A stretch of DNA of 64,000 nt from Chryseobacterium taeanense (GTDB taxonomy: Bacteria; Bacteroidota; Bacteroidia; Flavobacteriales; Weeksellaceae): NCBI RefSeq assembly GCF_900099685.1, contig NZ_FNDW01000003.1, forward strand, positions 290,880 through 354,879. Direction: 5' to 3'. Below the pieces are notes generated by a model, which did no database searches, had not been told where the DNA came from, and worked only from the letters and a program-made list of their open reading frames with translations. Shown piece by piece: positions 9,401 to 15,790 of this stretch. The position numbers were made by a program, and so were the translations under genes. Positions within the stretch are counted from its first letter, which is position 1; each line of letters opens with the position of its first letter.

Positions 9401-11080
9401 TGAAGAGCCTAAATTAGTGAATGCACCAAGCATTTTATCCGTAGATGCACCACTTCTGGGATTTGAAATCAGAAATAAATGGATACTTGCTGTACTTGTA
9501 CTTACCATGCCTCCTGTTACATTATATATGCGGGAGTTTGTAGTTGTGAAATCAACAGTAGGATTGAAATTGGCTGAATAGGCATTATTATTACCAGCTC
9601 TAAAGAAAACGCTATTGGCATTACCTGCATTTCTGTTCAAACCACTTTGGTCATTCCACACCGTCAGACTCGCCCCATCAGCAGTAGTATCAGTACCTAC
9701 ATCCGCTTTTAACCACAGCTTTTCTCCTAATACTCCTCCTGGCGCGGTTACAAATCCTGCAAAGCTGAAGTATTGCCCTGAAGTGATGTTAAGATTAATA
9801 GGATCCGTCACGTAGTAGTCGATCCCACCAATTGTTTCTTTCTTCATTAAGAAATTACTATCCGAGCCATCAAAGGTGGCATCACCACTGATTAGTAAGG
9901 TAGGCTGGGTAACCGCACCCAGCCACATACTTACCGGGATGGCTACTTTTACAATGCCTACGCTTCCTGTCTTTTGCATTTTCCAGATACGAGGCATTCG
10001 GTAGTTTAACCCATTAAATGCAAAAGGCGTTGAGAAAGTAGTACTCCCTGTATCGGATCCCCATACCAGGAAGTCACCGTCCACGGCAAAGCCGTTGCTA
10101 TTACTGCTGTTCGTAGCCGCAAGATTACCCTTTGCAATAATCGGCTGGAAACCGCTATTTACGGATTGCGATTGCTTTTGAAGCAGCCCGGAATTAAAAT
10201 CCCGACCGATACCGGCGATGTTGTTATTGTACCCGCTGTTATCTGTTTTATTCCAGACTGTGGTACCGTCTGAGAGATTGTAATCGGAAGGCAGTGTGGT
10301 TCCGTATTTAATCGCAAGGTAAGACTCTACCTGAATACGTTGTGCTTCTGAGAGTGCCGTCTTATATATAATAACCTCACCTATAGAGCCATTGTAATAA
10401 CTTGACCCGCCAAGAGAACCAATATACATCGGTTTATTTTGTCCACTGTAGTTGTTCATGGCGGTACCAGAAACGATCTCTGTCCCGTTTCGTCTCAATG
10501 AGGTCTTAGTCGGGCTTGAAGTGTTCCAACCCGTCCATATGTAGGGGGTGTTCACGGCTCCTCCCCATGCTGTCTCAATTCTATTCGTACCGGTTCCATC
10601 CCAGTACATAATACTATTCCCCCAAGGGGCGTGTAAAGTAAATTGAGCATCTGCATTAGATTGGTTTTTAACTATTTCATAAAATATAGAACTGTTTTGA
10701 ACCGTCTTCACCGAGCTTACGACAAAAGCTGTTGCATTGCTATTGGTAGAAGTTCCAAAAACCCCGTTACTATCGGAAAGTTCATTATTGCTTCCGTTAA
10801 ATGATACTACAGGGTTAAAATTTATGTTTCCTGAGCTATTATTGATATATGCGGGACGCTTAGTGTCCGTTGACTGTGTCATGTCATTCGCATTACCACT
10901 GAAATCACTCCACTTCGACACATTGCCATTAGCATCTGTCGTGAGCGTAGTGGAATCATCCACCCTCAGCCAGAGTGACGCACCGGCGACCCCTCCGGGG
11001 CCGGTCTGCGCCTTGAGCATGTTACTACAATATCCTGTCAATAAGCAGAATATTGTCATTAAATAAATTTTGTTTTTCAT
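455..11080 (-). CDS. Giant secreted repeat protein (8 LamG-like/DUF8202-like repeats)
   Basis: A 3541-residue protein with an N-terminal signal sequence (about residues 1-25, ending LKAQ). Eight repeats of 417-437 residues begin with a PGGV...LWL motif at residues 28, 447, 874, 1306, 1743, 2161, 2578 and 3007. Each repeat holds a concanavalin/LamG-like segment (WxDQSGN, SYLALKYGITL), then the signature YQNNIAGIGRDD and LNQKQSQSVN, then a beta-rich part ending near YFSFAGF. The ~111-residue tail (from 3431) has no canonical T9SS type A sorting domain. The PGGV/IGRDD architecture is known from flavobacterial proteins annotated as LamG or DUF8202; a role in adhesion or glycan binding is inference. 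It follows a small secreted protein by 49 bases and is probably co-transcribed with it from the promoter at 11772-11801. Confidence 0.85.
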   Translation of the reverse strand: MKNKIYLMTIFCLLTGYCSNMLKAQTGPGGVAGASLWLRVDDSTTLTTDANGNVSKWSDFSGNANDMTQSTDTKRPAYINNSSGNINFNPVVSFNGSNNELSDSNGVFGTSTNSNATAFVVSSVKTVQNSSIFYEIVKNQSNADAQFTLHAPWGNSIMYWDGTGTNRIETAWGGAVNTPYIWTGWNTSSPTKTSLRRNGTEIVSGTAMNNYSGQNKPMYIGSLGGSSYYNGSIGEVIIYKTALSEAQRIQVESYLAIKYGTTLPSDYNLSDGTTVWNKTDNSGYNNNIAGIGRDFNSGLLQKQSQSVNSGFQPIIAKGNLAATNSSNSNGFAVDGDFLVWGSDTGSTTFSTPFAFNGLNYRMPRIWKMQKTGSVGIVKVAIPVSMWLGAVTQPTLLISGDATFDGSDSNFLMKKETIGGIDYYVTDPINLNITSGQYFSFAGFVTAPGGVLGEKLWLKADVGTDTTADGASLTVWNDQSGLNRNAGNANSVFFRAGNNNAYSANFNPTVDFTTTNSRIYNVTGGMVSTSTASIHLFLISNPRSGASTDKMLGAFTNLGSSGSNNWNELPSVRISGSYHAEAGSTGGTGSTISYNPAILGTTVLTSLSVSPSAGAVTLRQNGAQAGNLTGKSLQSGTQGYVLGNDVFGGGGNNISALFTAGEVIAYEGELTGATLSKVESYLALKYGVTKSGDYISSDAVAYYNSTSNSGYQNNIAGIGRDDASGLNQKQSQSVNSGIQPVIGNANISDTNANNNNNFGADKTFMMWGSDTGSTNFATAFAFGGLNNRMTRIWKVQETQTVGKVRVALKVSDLPGSVTKPTLLVSGDTTFDGLDDRFLMTKETIGGVDYYVTDINANIDLSSGQYFSFAAFMTAPGGVLGASLWLKGNKDVSSSSTTLTQWIDQTGNNNFSVTNTIQTGTQTINFNNAVYFNGSGYLTGDRAILFKNGYGMYQFSAGSDAFANTVISGTSSTYGNAAYFFKGQRMAAGDNDADGTGGVTYVNTTTDIGYNKLLANMDIIAGASASSTLAYVNAGKLVTQLWVGSGNMANHNSIPYVGRSNDNTNQDRFNGLLGELIMYPSSHTDVERLRINSYLGIKYGLTLSRNNNGNATSGEPIVAGSIFEGDYIASDGNTKFWSTDATYQNNITGIGRDDASALNQKQSQSVNGGIQPVIGNVNIADNNANNGNDFTSDKSFLVWGSDTGSTSFATPFAYGSSNFRMTRIWKIQKTGTIGTVKVAIPVSQLPVSVTMPSLLISDDATFDGSDARKAMTQVSLGGVQYYVAEVDTNLDGFTSGHFFSFAGYVTAPGGVAGVSLWLKADAGTSTVVDSTPLSSWADQSGNGTNALQATVGNQPLYRTVPSQLMNFNPIVSFDGVDDYIDANSFINGSTNTLFSAVRPPAVTDSNVRNILSFGAVGTSNGGEFRLNNGTVEFGQNNGSWVSIISATTVDAGIPQLFGSSMSNTTNGAKIYKNNSIIKTGTINQIPSPASLVSIGSRTIAGRALYFSGAIPEVITHNTVLSDIERLRINSYLAVKYGVTLSKDSDGDTNSGEEIGTGSGIYEGDYLASNATTRFWKSEDGTYQNNIAGIGRDDASALLQKQSQSVNTGSQLIMGLSTVVATNAANTGTLNNLQFLMWGDNNAANTTPFTGISGYNTRLSRVWRVQNTNAVNQSVQVLVPFTLVSSSSSLLCGTDAAFSANTYQVYNPNPNTVTINSVVYRVFTVPAVMVNQASFYMTLAFYEQSPGGVRDEVLWLRGDTGLTNTLWEDQSPAVNNNDLQFSTYACNENPRGQMVLGETLNFNPVASFGDNDNWVWGYTPANISRLQHANADVAIVYKTDGAYAQDVWGTDWGGAFDERSLTTTQIANDNTGIGYSGGNSGAATINVASFQGTVSGGSNVLINGNNVLNFTGSTTYSGCNNIRLGDVKGAGNVFKGVVGDMVVYQKNMSAIDRIQLNSYLALKYGITLGRNNDGKLPVGDMVSASPVQIFEGDYLASNGTTKTWSSDAVYQNNVVGLGRDDISAFHQRITTSQSATPDIITLSTDSNFANKNQSGTNGHTDIVNDKFFFVTGNNNAATSYAKKLGLSNGLNALMKRIWKVQRTGTAQDVYIKTTDNLATYLVYSNDPTFSSNVQYQQLMAGVTQQGVQIPSGSYFTFATFMKWPGGVEDEVVWLRGDIGLTGTQTWLDQSGNNNNLRFDINDCLGGSAGQMTLGKTFNYNSVAGFGPGTGWTWGMIQADISRVSSPDADVAIMYKADAVKEQDVWGTDLGGILDERSLLTTKIANDNHSIGYNGGNSGYATINMASFKNTVSDGSNVLINGNNVLNFTGSTTYNGCSVIRLGDVPGNREDYNPFTGVFGEFVVFKKNITASQRIQLNSYLALKYGITLGRDNNGNGTSGENISAPIQEGDYLASYDGTVRIWESDAVYQNNVIGIGRDDITALHQRITKSQMPVSDIITLSTDNNFTNNNQSGASGHTDIANDKYYFITGHNGQPTTFALKSGLSHSLNAIMNRVWKVQQTGTPQNVFVKVDNVRATYLIYSTDPTFSSNVTYKVLASGVTAGIQIPTGNYFTFAAPLNGPGGVTTNLVRWYRADRDVVTGSTLTWKDQTVNADATQSVAVNQPVYNTSGTSLLNFNPSFTFNADTVNSSLSDFMSFSDAGMANGSKIRSVFGVGRTSVTGGTFEWLTSYGTSADAQNFGLMRSGNNVLVTTYGHDFSPYSSASPYASNTPVISYGAANNSNIYGTYNALPIASTTATAPINTVLNIGRIGTRQSGSENWNGVIGEVIYYNTIPSSTDKQRIDSYLGLKYGVTLGTNSSPFTYLSSDAVNNTSFWTGSNTYQNNIAGIGRDDISDLYQKQSQSVNSGKQVIIGLDNIAATNEANTGTFDTNLQFLVWGDNNTDMSGDTSTFTALYPYQERLNRVWRVQNTKNLSKDIQVLVPATYIKNLKVSSLLYSTDATFPAGSQVFESNTAGVVTINSVDYKAFTIPAAQVNQSEFFFTMAYYQKSPGGVAGENLWLRADDEEIVSNADNASVATWKDQSGNNSHGTQVVSGQQPTYRNNVTDNMNFNPVLAFNGGQNFDITGTLGIDGQKNVAVFAVSDILGAHYFLQPKVAGGNLLQFSSAGAGYVNLTLGGSSATNTTAAPSGGSSELYSGWRTAAGDVLYSGINAKQLNTLANSTNWTGGNLVMGNATNGKIPEMVEYSSSLDDTKRLKVNSYLALKYGITIYQPTTGQDYLASDGSKSWTADATYKYNIAGIGRDDLTALNQKQSQSVNRGATANIETDSQVLVALNAVEASNKANTNTFSSDMQYLVWGDDNGSLTTRVATGNVASNGLTYTKRFSRVWKVQNKGNFADKIGVYYPVSAFGNASSSSIGLIFASTAAKLSDGTAFVIANSGKETINGTEYYAFYVSGGVVPSLNYMSFTTATSVCYKPAVTSGTALATKAGITALGRAGVNADNWPMVRKGGWMALEAKTKGMIINRVRFNDSNQPVADDDTTPILTSPVEGMIVMDLTNRMLKVYTVKNGVAGWYEIGQQTCPD
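791..10999 (-). repeat. Eight in-frame ~1.25-1.31 kb coding repeats
   Basis: Repeat starts (proline codon of PGGV) lie at 10999, 9742, 8461, 7165, 5854, 4600, 3349 and 2062. Unit length varies from about 1250 to 1310 bases. Units 5 (from 5854) and 6 (from 4600) are the most alike: both carry the same central blocks (for example VWGTD, NDN.IGY, VLINGNNVLNFTGSTTY) found in no other unit. Units 1-4 share another version (WGSDTGST). This points to unit duplication inside the gene and makes the locus prone to recombination and to misassembly from short reads. Confidence 0.85.
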
Positions 11081-11090
11081 TATAAGATTT

Positions 11091-11145
11091 TAATAGTATT
11101 GTGTTATATTCTTTTGAATACACTACTGTTTATACAATACTATTA
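11091..11145. other. 12-bp inverted repeat between small and giant surface genes
   Basis: TAATAGTATTGT (11091-11102) is perfectly complementary to ACAATACTATTA (11134-11145). The arms enclose the spacer between the two genes; the right arm overlaps the last codons of the upstream gene (which ends at 11130) and the left arm lies 10 bases before the giant gene's ATG. In RNA this would form a long-stem hairpin just before the start codon. It is not followed by a T-run, so it looks more like an RNA processing or translation-control element than a terminator. Function is inference. Confidence 0.55.
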
Positions 11146-11729
11146 AAAGGGGGAGGCCGAGAGAAGTGAATCGTTAATATTCCTGAGACAGGGCTAAGAA
11201 TGGTAGCATACGATACACGTTCCTCTTCCCTGAATATGATGTATTTTTCAAAGCTGAATCTTTCGTAAACCGCAATATGTTTTACAGAAGGATTGCCCGT
11301 AACGACCGCCATACTGCCATTACCACCCGCAAGTCCCAATCTATACCTGTTCTCTGAAAAGGGTAAAGAAATGGTTTTGGAAGTGGCTGGATCTTGTGGC
11401 TTTCGAACATCCTGAGCTTTTGCAGGCTTTTTTAGTTCAGCAAACTTTCGATTGTTTTTCTTTTTACCTAAGAGGAGATTTTTATTGTCAGCAACTATTT
11501 TGACTGAATTTTCAGTGATGTATCCGTCATCTTCCAGTCCGGATACTGTAACTCCGTCTTTTACGTAAACGGACGTTCCTTTTTCTATGTAGATTCCGGC
11601 ATCTGCCCCGGAGTATGATTGAGCGTGTACATTGAAACCGGCAATAATGAAAAAAAAGAAGAGCTTCCCTATTGTGTGGGAGGCTTTCTGTTTCCAAACT
11701 TTTCTCATTAATTGCGCTGCTTTTTTCAT
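11130..11729 (-). CDS. Small secreted protein at head of surface cluster
   Basis: About 199 residues from the ATG at 11729; an in-frame TTG three codons upstream is less likely. The N-terminus is basic (KKAAQLMRKVWKQKAS) followed by a hydrophobic stretch (LFFFFIIAGFNVHAQ), a long-n-region signal peptide. The mature part starts SYSGADAGIYIEKGTSVYV, has a lysine-rich middle (KKKNNRK, KKPAKAQ) and ends PPPFNSIV. No known domain recognised. Its start lies about 36 bases after the predicted transcription start of the promoter at 11772-11801, and it is followed within 49 bases by the giant gene, so it is probably co-expressed with it, perhaps as an accessory surface factor (inference). Confidence 0.75.
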   Translation of the reverse strand: MKKAAQLMRKVWKQKASHTIGKLFFFFIIAGFNVHAQSYSGADAGIYIEKGTSVYVKDGVTVSGLEDDGYITENSVKIVADNKNLLLGKKKNNRKFAELKKPAKAQDVRKPQDPATSKTISLPFSENRYRLGLAGGNGSMAVVTGNPSVKHIAVYERFSFEKYIIFREEERVSYATILSPVSGILTIHFSRPPPFNSIV

Positions 11730-11771
11730 CGTGTGCAAAAGGCGAGTCGTGTAAGACTGCTTTTATGTCTA

Positions 11772-11801
11772 CAAATTTACATAAAATATAATAACATCCA
11801 A
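11772..11801 (-). promoter_or_regulatory. Bacteroidota-type promoter for surface cluster
   Basis: On the minus strand TTG (11799-11801) is followed after exactly 19 bases by TAAATTTG (11772-11779), a full match to the flavobacterial consensus TTG-N19-TAnnTTTG. The predicted start of transcription is near 11765, leaving a leader of about 36 bases before the ATG at 11729. Confidence 0.75.
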
Positions 11802-12029
11802 AAAAAACAACACTTTGTATATTAAATTATTCATAATTATTAAATTATCGTTAATATAATTTATGTTTTCTCAAACAAAAGTGAATAAAATACACATCGC
11901 TCTAATTTCAACTCTGGCAGTGTTTAAGCACAAGATGATTGCTATACCGATGGTAATATTTATTCTCTTAAACTATAAAAGCGCGACTTTCTATTCAAAT
12001 AAATATCATTCAGAGAGATAATTTACGAG

Positions 12030-12116
12030 AGAGGGTCTCATCGGTCGATGAGACCCTCTTATGACACCCGAGATAAGATCCTTATCTCGCCCGATGAGAG
12101 GGTGCTTCGTCGGGCG
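12030..12116. repeat. Cluster of three adjacent palindromes (REP-like)
   Basis: Within the 650-base gene-free stretch 11730-12385, three hairpins stand next to each other. Arms 12030-12043 and 12046-12059 are a perfect 14-bp stem with a 2-base loop. Arms 12069-12077 and 12081-12089 form a perfect 9-bp stem. CGCCCGA (12088-12094) pairs with TCGGGCG (12110-12116). The motif CGATGAG recurs inside. The block is clearly richer in G+C than its flanks. A frame open across it (12006-12233, minus) has no protein-like features. It could be a structured RNA or REP-like palindromic unit; the rest of 11802-12029 shows only AT-rich sequence. Confidence 0.6.
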
Positions 12117-12227
12117 ATGAAGGATTTGGGTTAGTGTCAAACTGAAATTAGTATTTCTTTTAGTGCTAAAAACCCATGAACAGCCAACAAAACCATTCTT
12201 CAAACAAGAGACAAGGTAACTAATAAA

Positions 12228-12253
12228 CCCCAAAGGTTTTGAAACCTTTGGGG
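12228..12253. repeat. Perfect 12-bp palindrome
   Basis: CCCCAAAGGTTT (12228-12239) and AAACCTTTGGGG (12242-12253) form a perfect stem with a 2-base loop. Similar palindromes occur between genes in many flavobacterial genomes. No T-run follows on either strand, so termination is doubtful. The sequence from 12254 to 12385 is AT-rich with nothing recognisable. Confidence 0.6.
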
Positions 12254-12385
12254 GTAGGATTTATTACATGATAAATGTAAAAGTTAAAATATGTGTATAT
12301 AAAGATGTATATTAAAACTTAAATTGCCAATATACTGACATATTGAACTTTTAGATATAAGAGACTATTTTTCATTAAAAGCATA

Positions 12386-14284
12386 TTACCAAGATTTTGT
12401 AGTTGTTGCTATACCCTGCTGAAGTATAACCCCATAATTACCTCCATAGCTATTCTGTCTGAAAGGAACTGAGCTCTCATCCCCGCCAGAATGATAGTTA
12501 AAATAATAAGTATTAGACCCCACCAGAGTACTCTTTACTCCAACGGACAGATAGGAACCCAAATAACCATTTCCCGAAGTGTTAGGTGTTGTTGTAGTCG
12601 GTCGTTTACAAACGAAATACATTCTGCCACCGCCTTTTATTCTGAATTTATTCCCCATTTGGGTAAAACCTGTTGTTCTTGAAGCTGATACTTTTACGTT
12701 ATTATTATAGCCATCTTGGTTCTGATATATAACCACAGAAAAACCGATCATATAACTATTTGCTGGTACCGGAGCATCATTGTCATTGCTCGCAAAAGTG
12801 TAATTACTTCCCTGATTAATTAATGATGATGTATTCATTTGCGCATTCGCCTGACCAACTAAAGTAGCTCCGGGAATATTGGCAGTATTGTAAACCGCAG
12901 CATATTCGGCTGCAGTAACCTTTACCCAATCGTTTACCGATGCTGTATCATAAGCAGCACAGCTTGTACATGCTGTTCCTTCTGCTGCTGCTGCTGCTTC
13001 AAGCGCACCTCGTATAGCATCACCATATACAACAGTACACGTGGAGCCTGCAACCAATGACGGATTAAAAGTAACAATCTGGTTACTCGCACCTGTATAG
13101 GTACCACTAAGCGTATAGGTGATCGTACCACTTGTAGAGGTGAATGTACCAGCACTCCTTTCTAATGTCAAACCATTTACGGTAAATGTTTGTGCAGGAT
13201 AGCTTACGCCCACCGTAGCACCGGTATAAGACATTGTGTAAGAACCGGTATAAGCAGTATTATTTATCAAGGTGCCTGCAGGAGATTGTGTCGTGTTGCC
13301 ACAGGTAACAACAGGAGTGTTATTTACCGTGAAGTTAAGAGTACAGCTCTTTCCTCCTATACTAATAGGGAAAGCTGCTGTTCCTCCTCCGGATGGAGTT
13401 CCTGTAATATTATAGGTTAAAGAACCGCCTGGAGTAAAGTTACCGCCCACTAAGGTAGCAGTTAATCCGGTAACTCCCGTGGATGAAATTGTCTGATCAT
13501 TATACCCGGAGCCATCACCTCCTCCATAGCTGATTACTGCAGATACACCGTTTGCCGGGATACCCCCTATTAAAATCCCATTTTTAGTTGCCCCTGCGCA
13601 ATCCAGTGAGGTAATAGGCGGCTCAATTACTGCAACTGTTTTTGCACAGTTTAACGATAATTTTGCCCAGGTTCCCATTAAAGTCCCTGAAGAGGTTGGT
13701 GTACCGCTAAGCGTATATTCAACCAGCTGCGACTGCCCTGAAATCAAAGAGACGGTTGGTGGACTTACAGAAGCCACAGTAATGCCTGAAACGCCACTCA
13801 ATGCCAAATCAGAGGTCTGAAATGCAATCGTTGCCGTAGTGAATGAGTTGTTTGTAACAGTTACAGAAAACTTATTTGACGATGCCATAGCTGTTCCATT
13901 AGCATAGCTTCCTGTAAACCCATTTGTATTACAATCCGACACTACTGAAGCTGTAACACTTCCCATACTTAGGCTCTTCCATACAGCGCCGTCAAAATAA
14001 TAGTAACCGGGTGCTGTAATACCCGCTGTTTTGATTGTCCTCGGAATCGTAGCTGCCGATGTAGCATATGCAATAGTTCCCGTCTGTGCAATTTCGTATT
14101 GCGCATCTGCTGCCTTGATTTGATCTCCAGTAAGACGAGGCGCAATAAACCCTTCAGGCCTGCTACCGTCGGTGGTCTTAGCGGTTACGTCAAGAGTAGC
14201 CTTGGGCGTGGTTGTATTAATCCCAACTTGGCTAAAAAGAGATAAATTGCATAATGAAACAGCAATTGTAATAAATTTTTTCAT
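12386..14284 (-). CDS. Large secreted surface protein (QVGINTTTP type)
   Basis: 632 residues from the ATG at 14284. A signal peptide (MKKFITIAVSLCNLSLFSQ) is followed by VGINTTTPKATLDVTAK, the typical mature N-terminus of many Chryseobacterium surface proteins. A module near residues 75-105 (GTIAYATSA, then GYYYFDGAVWKSL) matches tail-fibre-like end motifs. The middle (about 110-420) consists of Ser/Thr/Gly-rich beta-sandwich-like segments separated by single cysteines (SDCNTNGF, LDCAGATKNG, VTCGNTTQSP). A CTSC motif precedes a C-terminal domain (about 440-632) with no known match that I recognise. No T9SS sorting domain is evident. It is the only gene in its neighbourhood on a separate transcript. 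Surface exposure is likely; function unknown. Confidence 0.8.
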   Translation of the reverse strand: MKKFITIAVSLCNLSLFSQVGINTTTPKATLDVTAKTTDGSRPEGFIAPRLTGDQIKAADAQYEIAQTGTIAYATSAATIPRTIKTAGITAPGYYYFDGAVWKSLSMGSVTASVVSDCNTNGFTGSYANGTAMASSNKFSVTVTNNSFTTATIAFQTSDLALSGVSGITVASVSPPTVSLISGQSQLVEYTLSGTPTSSGTLMGTWAKLSLNCAKTVAVIEPPITSLDCAGATKNGILIGGIPANGVSAVISYGGGDGSGYNDQTISSTGVTGLTATLVGGNFTPGGSLTYNITGTPSGGGTAAFPISIGGKSCTLNFTVNNTPVVTCGNTTQSPAGTLINNTAYTGSYTMSYTGATVGVSYPAQTFTVNGLTLERSAGTFTSTSGTITYTLSGTYTGASNQIVTFNPSLVAGSTCTVVYGDAIRGALEAAAAAEGTACTSCAAYDTASVNDWVKVTAAEYAAVYNTANIPGATLVGQANAQMNTSSLINQGSNYTFASNDNDAPVPANSYMIGFSVVIYQNQDGYNNNVKVSASRTTGFTQMGNKFRIKGGGRMYFVCKRPTTTTPNTSGNGYLGSYLSVGVKSTLVGSNTYYFNYHSGGDESSVPFRQNSYGGNYGVILQQGIATTTKSW

Positions 14285-14454
14285 TGTTTGTATTTAAATA
14301 ACGTTTATGATTAAATCCTGAAGAGTAACCTTAAACCTAAAAAACTAGTTTAAGCTTGTTATCTTCATTAAATTAGTGTATTCGATTTCTTACTATTCTT
14401 ATTACGTTAGGTTTTAAAAAGGTAACGTCATAGCATAATGAAAATTAAGAATAG

Positions 14455-14510
14455 TTTTAAAGTCTATAGGACTGGCGGAGGACGACCGCAATGATCTATA
14501 GTAAACTTTA
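14455..14510. other. Long imperfect hairpin in a 650-base gene-free stretch
   Basis: In 14285-14936 there is no convincing gene. Nested complementary arms are seen: TTTAAAGT (from 14456) with ACTTTA (14505-14510), CTATAG (14464-14469) with CTATAG (14496-14501), and GCGG (about 14475-14478) with CCGC (about 14486-14489). A transcript would fold into one interrupted stem with a GC-rich tip. No T-run follows. The remainder of the stretch is AT-rich with no promoter match found. Confidence 0.4.
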
Positions 14511-14936
14511 ATCTAAACGAAGGATATATTATGTAAAGAAGATTTTTAAACAAAAAGACTTTCCAGAAAAAAGCATCCGCTGTTTTCATATTTTTCAACA
14601 TCTGACTTTATAACTAAATTAAAAGCTTGCTGATGAATCTTCTGATACAAAAGAATCATTGGGAAAGAAAAAAATATAGCCGGAAGGAAAGAAATTCTGA
14701 AAATATATTGATATTGCTATGAAAAATAACTGCAACAATAGCAGTCTTGCGGAGGGACACACGAAAGCGGAAAGCCATAATGTTTTCATCATAAATGTTT
14801 ATTGTGTTGTAAAGAAAAAGCCTGTTTTAAAGCCCTTTTCCGAAACAAATATAAACAAATTATCATTATTTCCAAAAATACTCTTTAATAATAAAATGTC
14901 TAAATGATTGCTTTTACTGATAATTTAATACTGAAA

Positions 14937-15647
14937 TTAGAAATCAATGGTATGAAACTGCCATTTCAACGTATCAATTAATATCATTTTATTGAGGGGA
15001 AGGGGCAATCCCGTGATTATTTTCAACACCAGGTCAGCCATCATGCTTCCTACCATTCCGGGTAACGGTCCTAATACGCCGAGACTGTCACAATCAGGAA
15101 TATAGTCTTCTGAAGGTGGTTCGGGAAAGATATCTCTTAAATTTTTACTGCCATTAACATTGAAAACAGCAATTTGCCCCTCAAAACCCAAAATGCTTCC
15201 GTACACAAGTGGCTTTTGCAAGTTGACACAGCTATCATTCACCAGGTACCGCGTAGCAAAGTTATCAGAAGCATCAACGATGATATCATATTCTGAAATA
15301 ATTTTCACAGCGTTGGAATGATCTAGTTTCTTGTCTATCCCGATAATCTTTACCTGATGGTTTAGTCTTTTAACAAACTTTTCTGCACTCTTTACTTTTG
15401 ATTCTCCTACCGAATTTTCATTATGTATGATCTGGCGGTTAAGATTATGAAGCTCTACCTCATCAAAATCCACAATACCTAAAGTACCCACTCCGGCGGC
15501 GGCCAAATACTGGATAACAGGGCTTCCCAAACCTCCGGCTCCCACCACCAGAACTTTGGAATTCATTATTTTCTTTTGGCCTTCCAAGCCTATTTCTTCA
15601 ATAAATATCTGCCGGCTGTAGCGTGCGAAGATGTCTTCTTTTTTCAT
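14937..15647 (-). CDS. thiF: ThiF/MoeB-family adenylyltransferase without zinc cysteines
   Basis: Activates the ThiS C-terminus by adenylation for sulfur loading in thiazole synthesis. I take the ATG at 15647 (236 residues, beginning MKKEDIFARYSRQIFIEEIG); a start 15 codons upstream is possible. The nucleotide-binding GAGGLGSP lies at 36-43 and the DASDNFATRY motif at 125-134. The Cys at 186 (PDCDSLGVLGP) aligns with the cysteine of E. coli ThiF that forms the persulfide bond with ThiS. The usual zinc motif CYRC before FPEPP is replaced by NLRD (169-172), and the second CxxC near the C-terminus is absent because the protein ends at TLKWQFHTIDF. It is last in the thi operon, 344 bases after thiH. 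Confidence 0.85.
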   Translation of the reverse strand: MKKEDIFARYSRQIFIEEIGLEGQKKIMNSKVLVVGAGGLGSPVIQYLAAAGVGTLGIVDFDEVELHNLNRQIIHNENSVGESKVKSAEKFVKRLNHQVKIIGIDKKLDHSNAVKIISEYDIIVDASDNFATRYLVNDSCVNLQKPLVYGSILGFEGQIAVFNVNGSKNLRDIFPEPPSEDYIPDCDSLGVLGPLPGMVGSMMADLVLKIITGLPLPLNKMILIDTLKWQFHTIDF

Positions 15648-15679
15648 TTGATTACATTGATTAGTTTGGGTTGGGTTTA

Positions 15680-15790
15680 ACGCAAGGGGCACAAGGTTTT
15701 AACTTAAATGATTGTGTATATTTATCGGTCGCGAAGGCGTTAACACTCAGCAAATGATAACAATGGATATTCTTTTATCATGTGTATTAA
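15680..15790. repeat. Dispersed intergenic repeat, copy 1 (thiH-thiF spacer)
   Basis: The 344-base spacer 15648-15991 holds a block matching 18738-18832 in the same direction. Shared words are TTAACGC, GGGC, CAAGGTT, TATAT, TCGCnAAGGC and CAGCAAATGATA. Further degenerate pieces (AAACGCAAAGTTT near 15820, CCGCAAAGC near 15888) follow. Repeats built on CGCAAAG words are common between genes in flavobacteria. No protein-coding or promoter signal is seen in the spacer. Confidence 0.6.

Noticed and set aside
791..10999. CRISPR or satellite array
   Set aside because: The repeats are in-frame coding units of about 1.25-1.31 kb with diverged sequence, not short identical spacers.
12006..12233. Minus-strand frame of 75 codons
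   Set aside because: It runs across the stacked palindromes, has no protein-like features and no start context; the DNA structure explains the open frame.
14719..14907. Plus-strand frame of 62 codons
   Set aside because: Low-complexity, AT-driven composition and no promoter or homology that I recognise.
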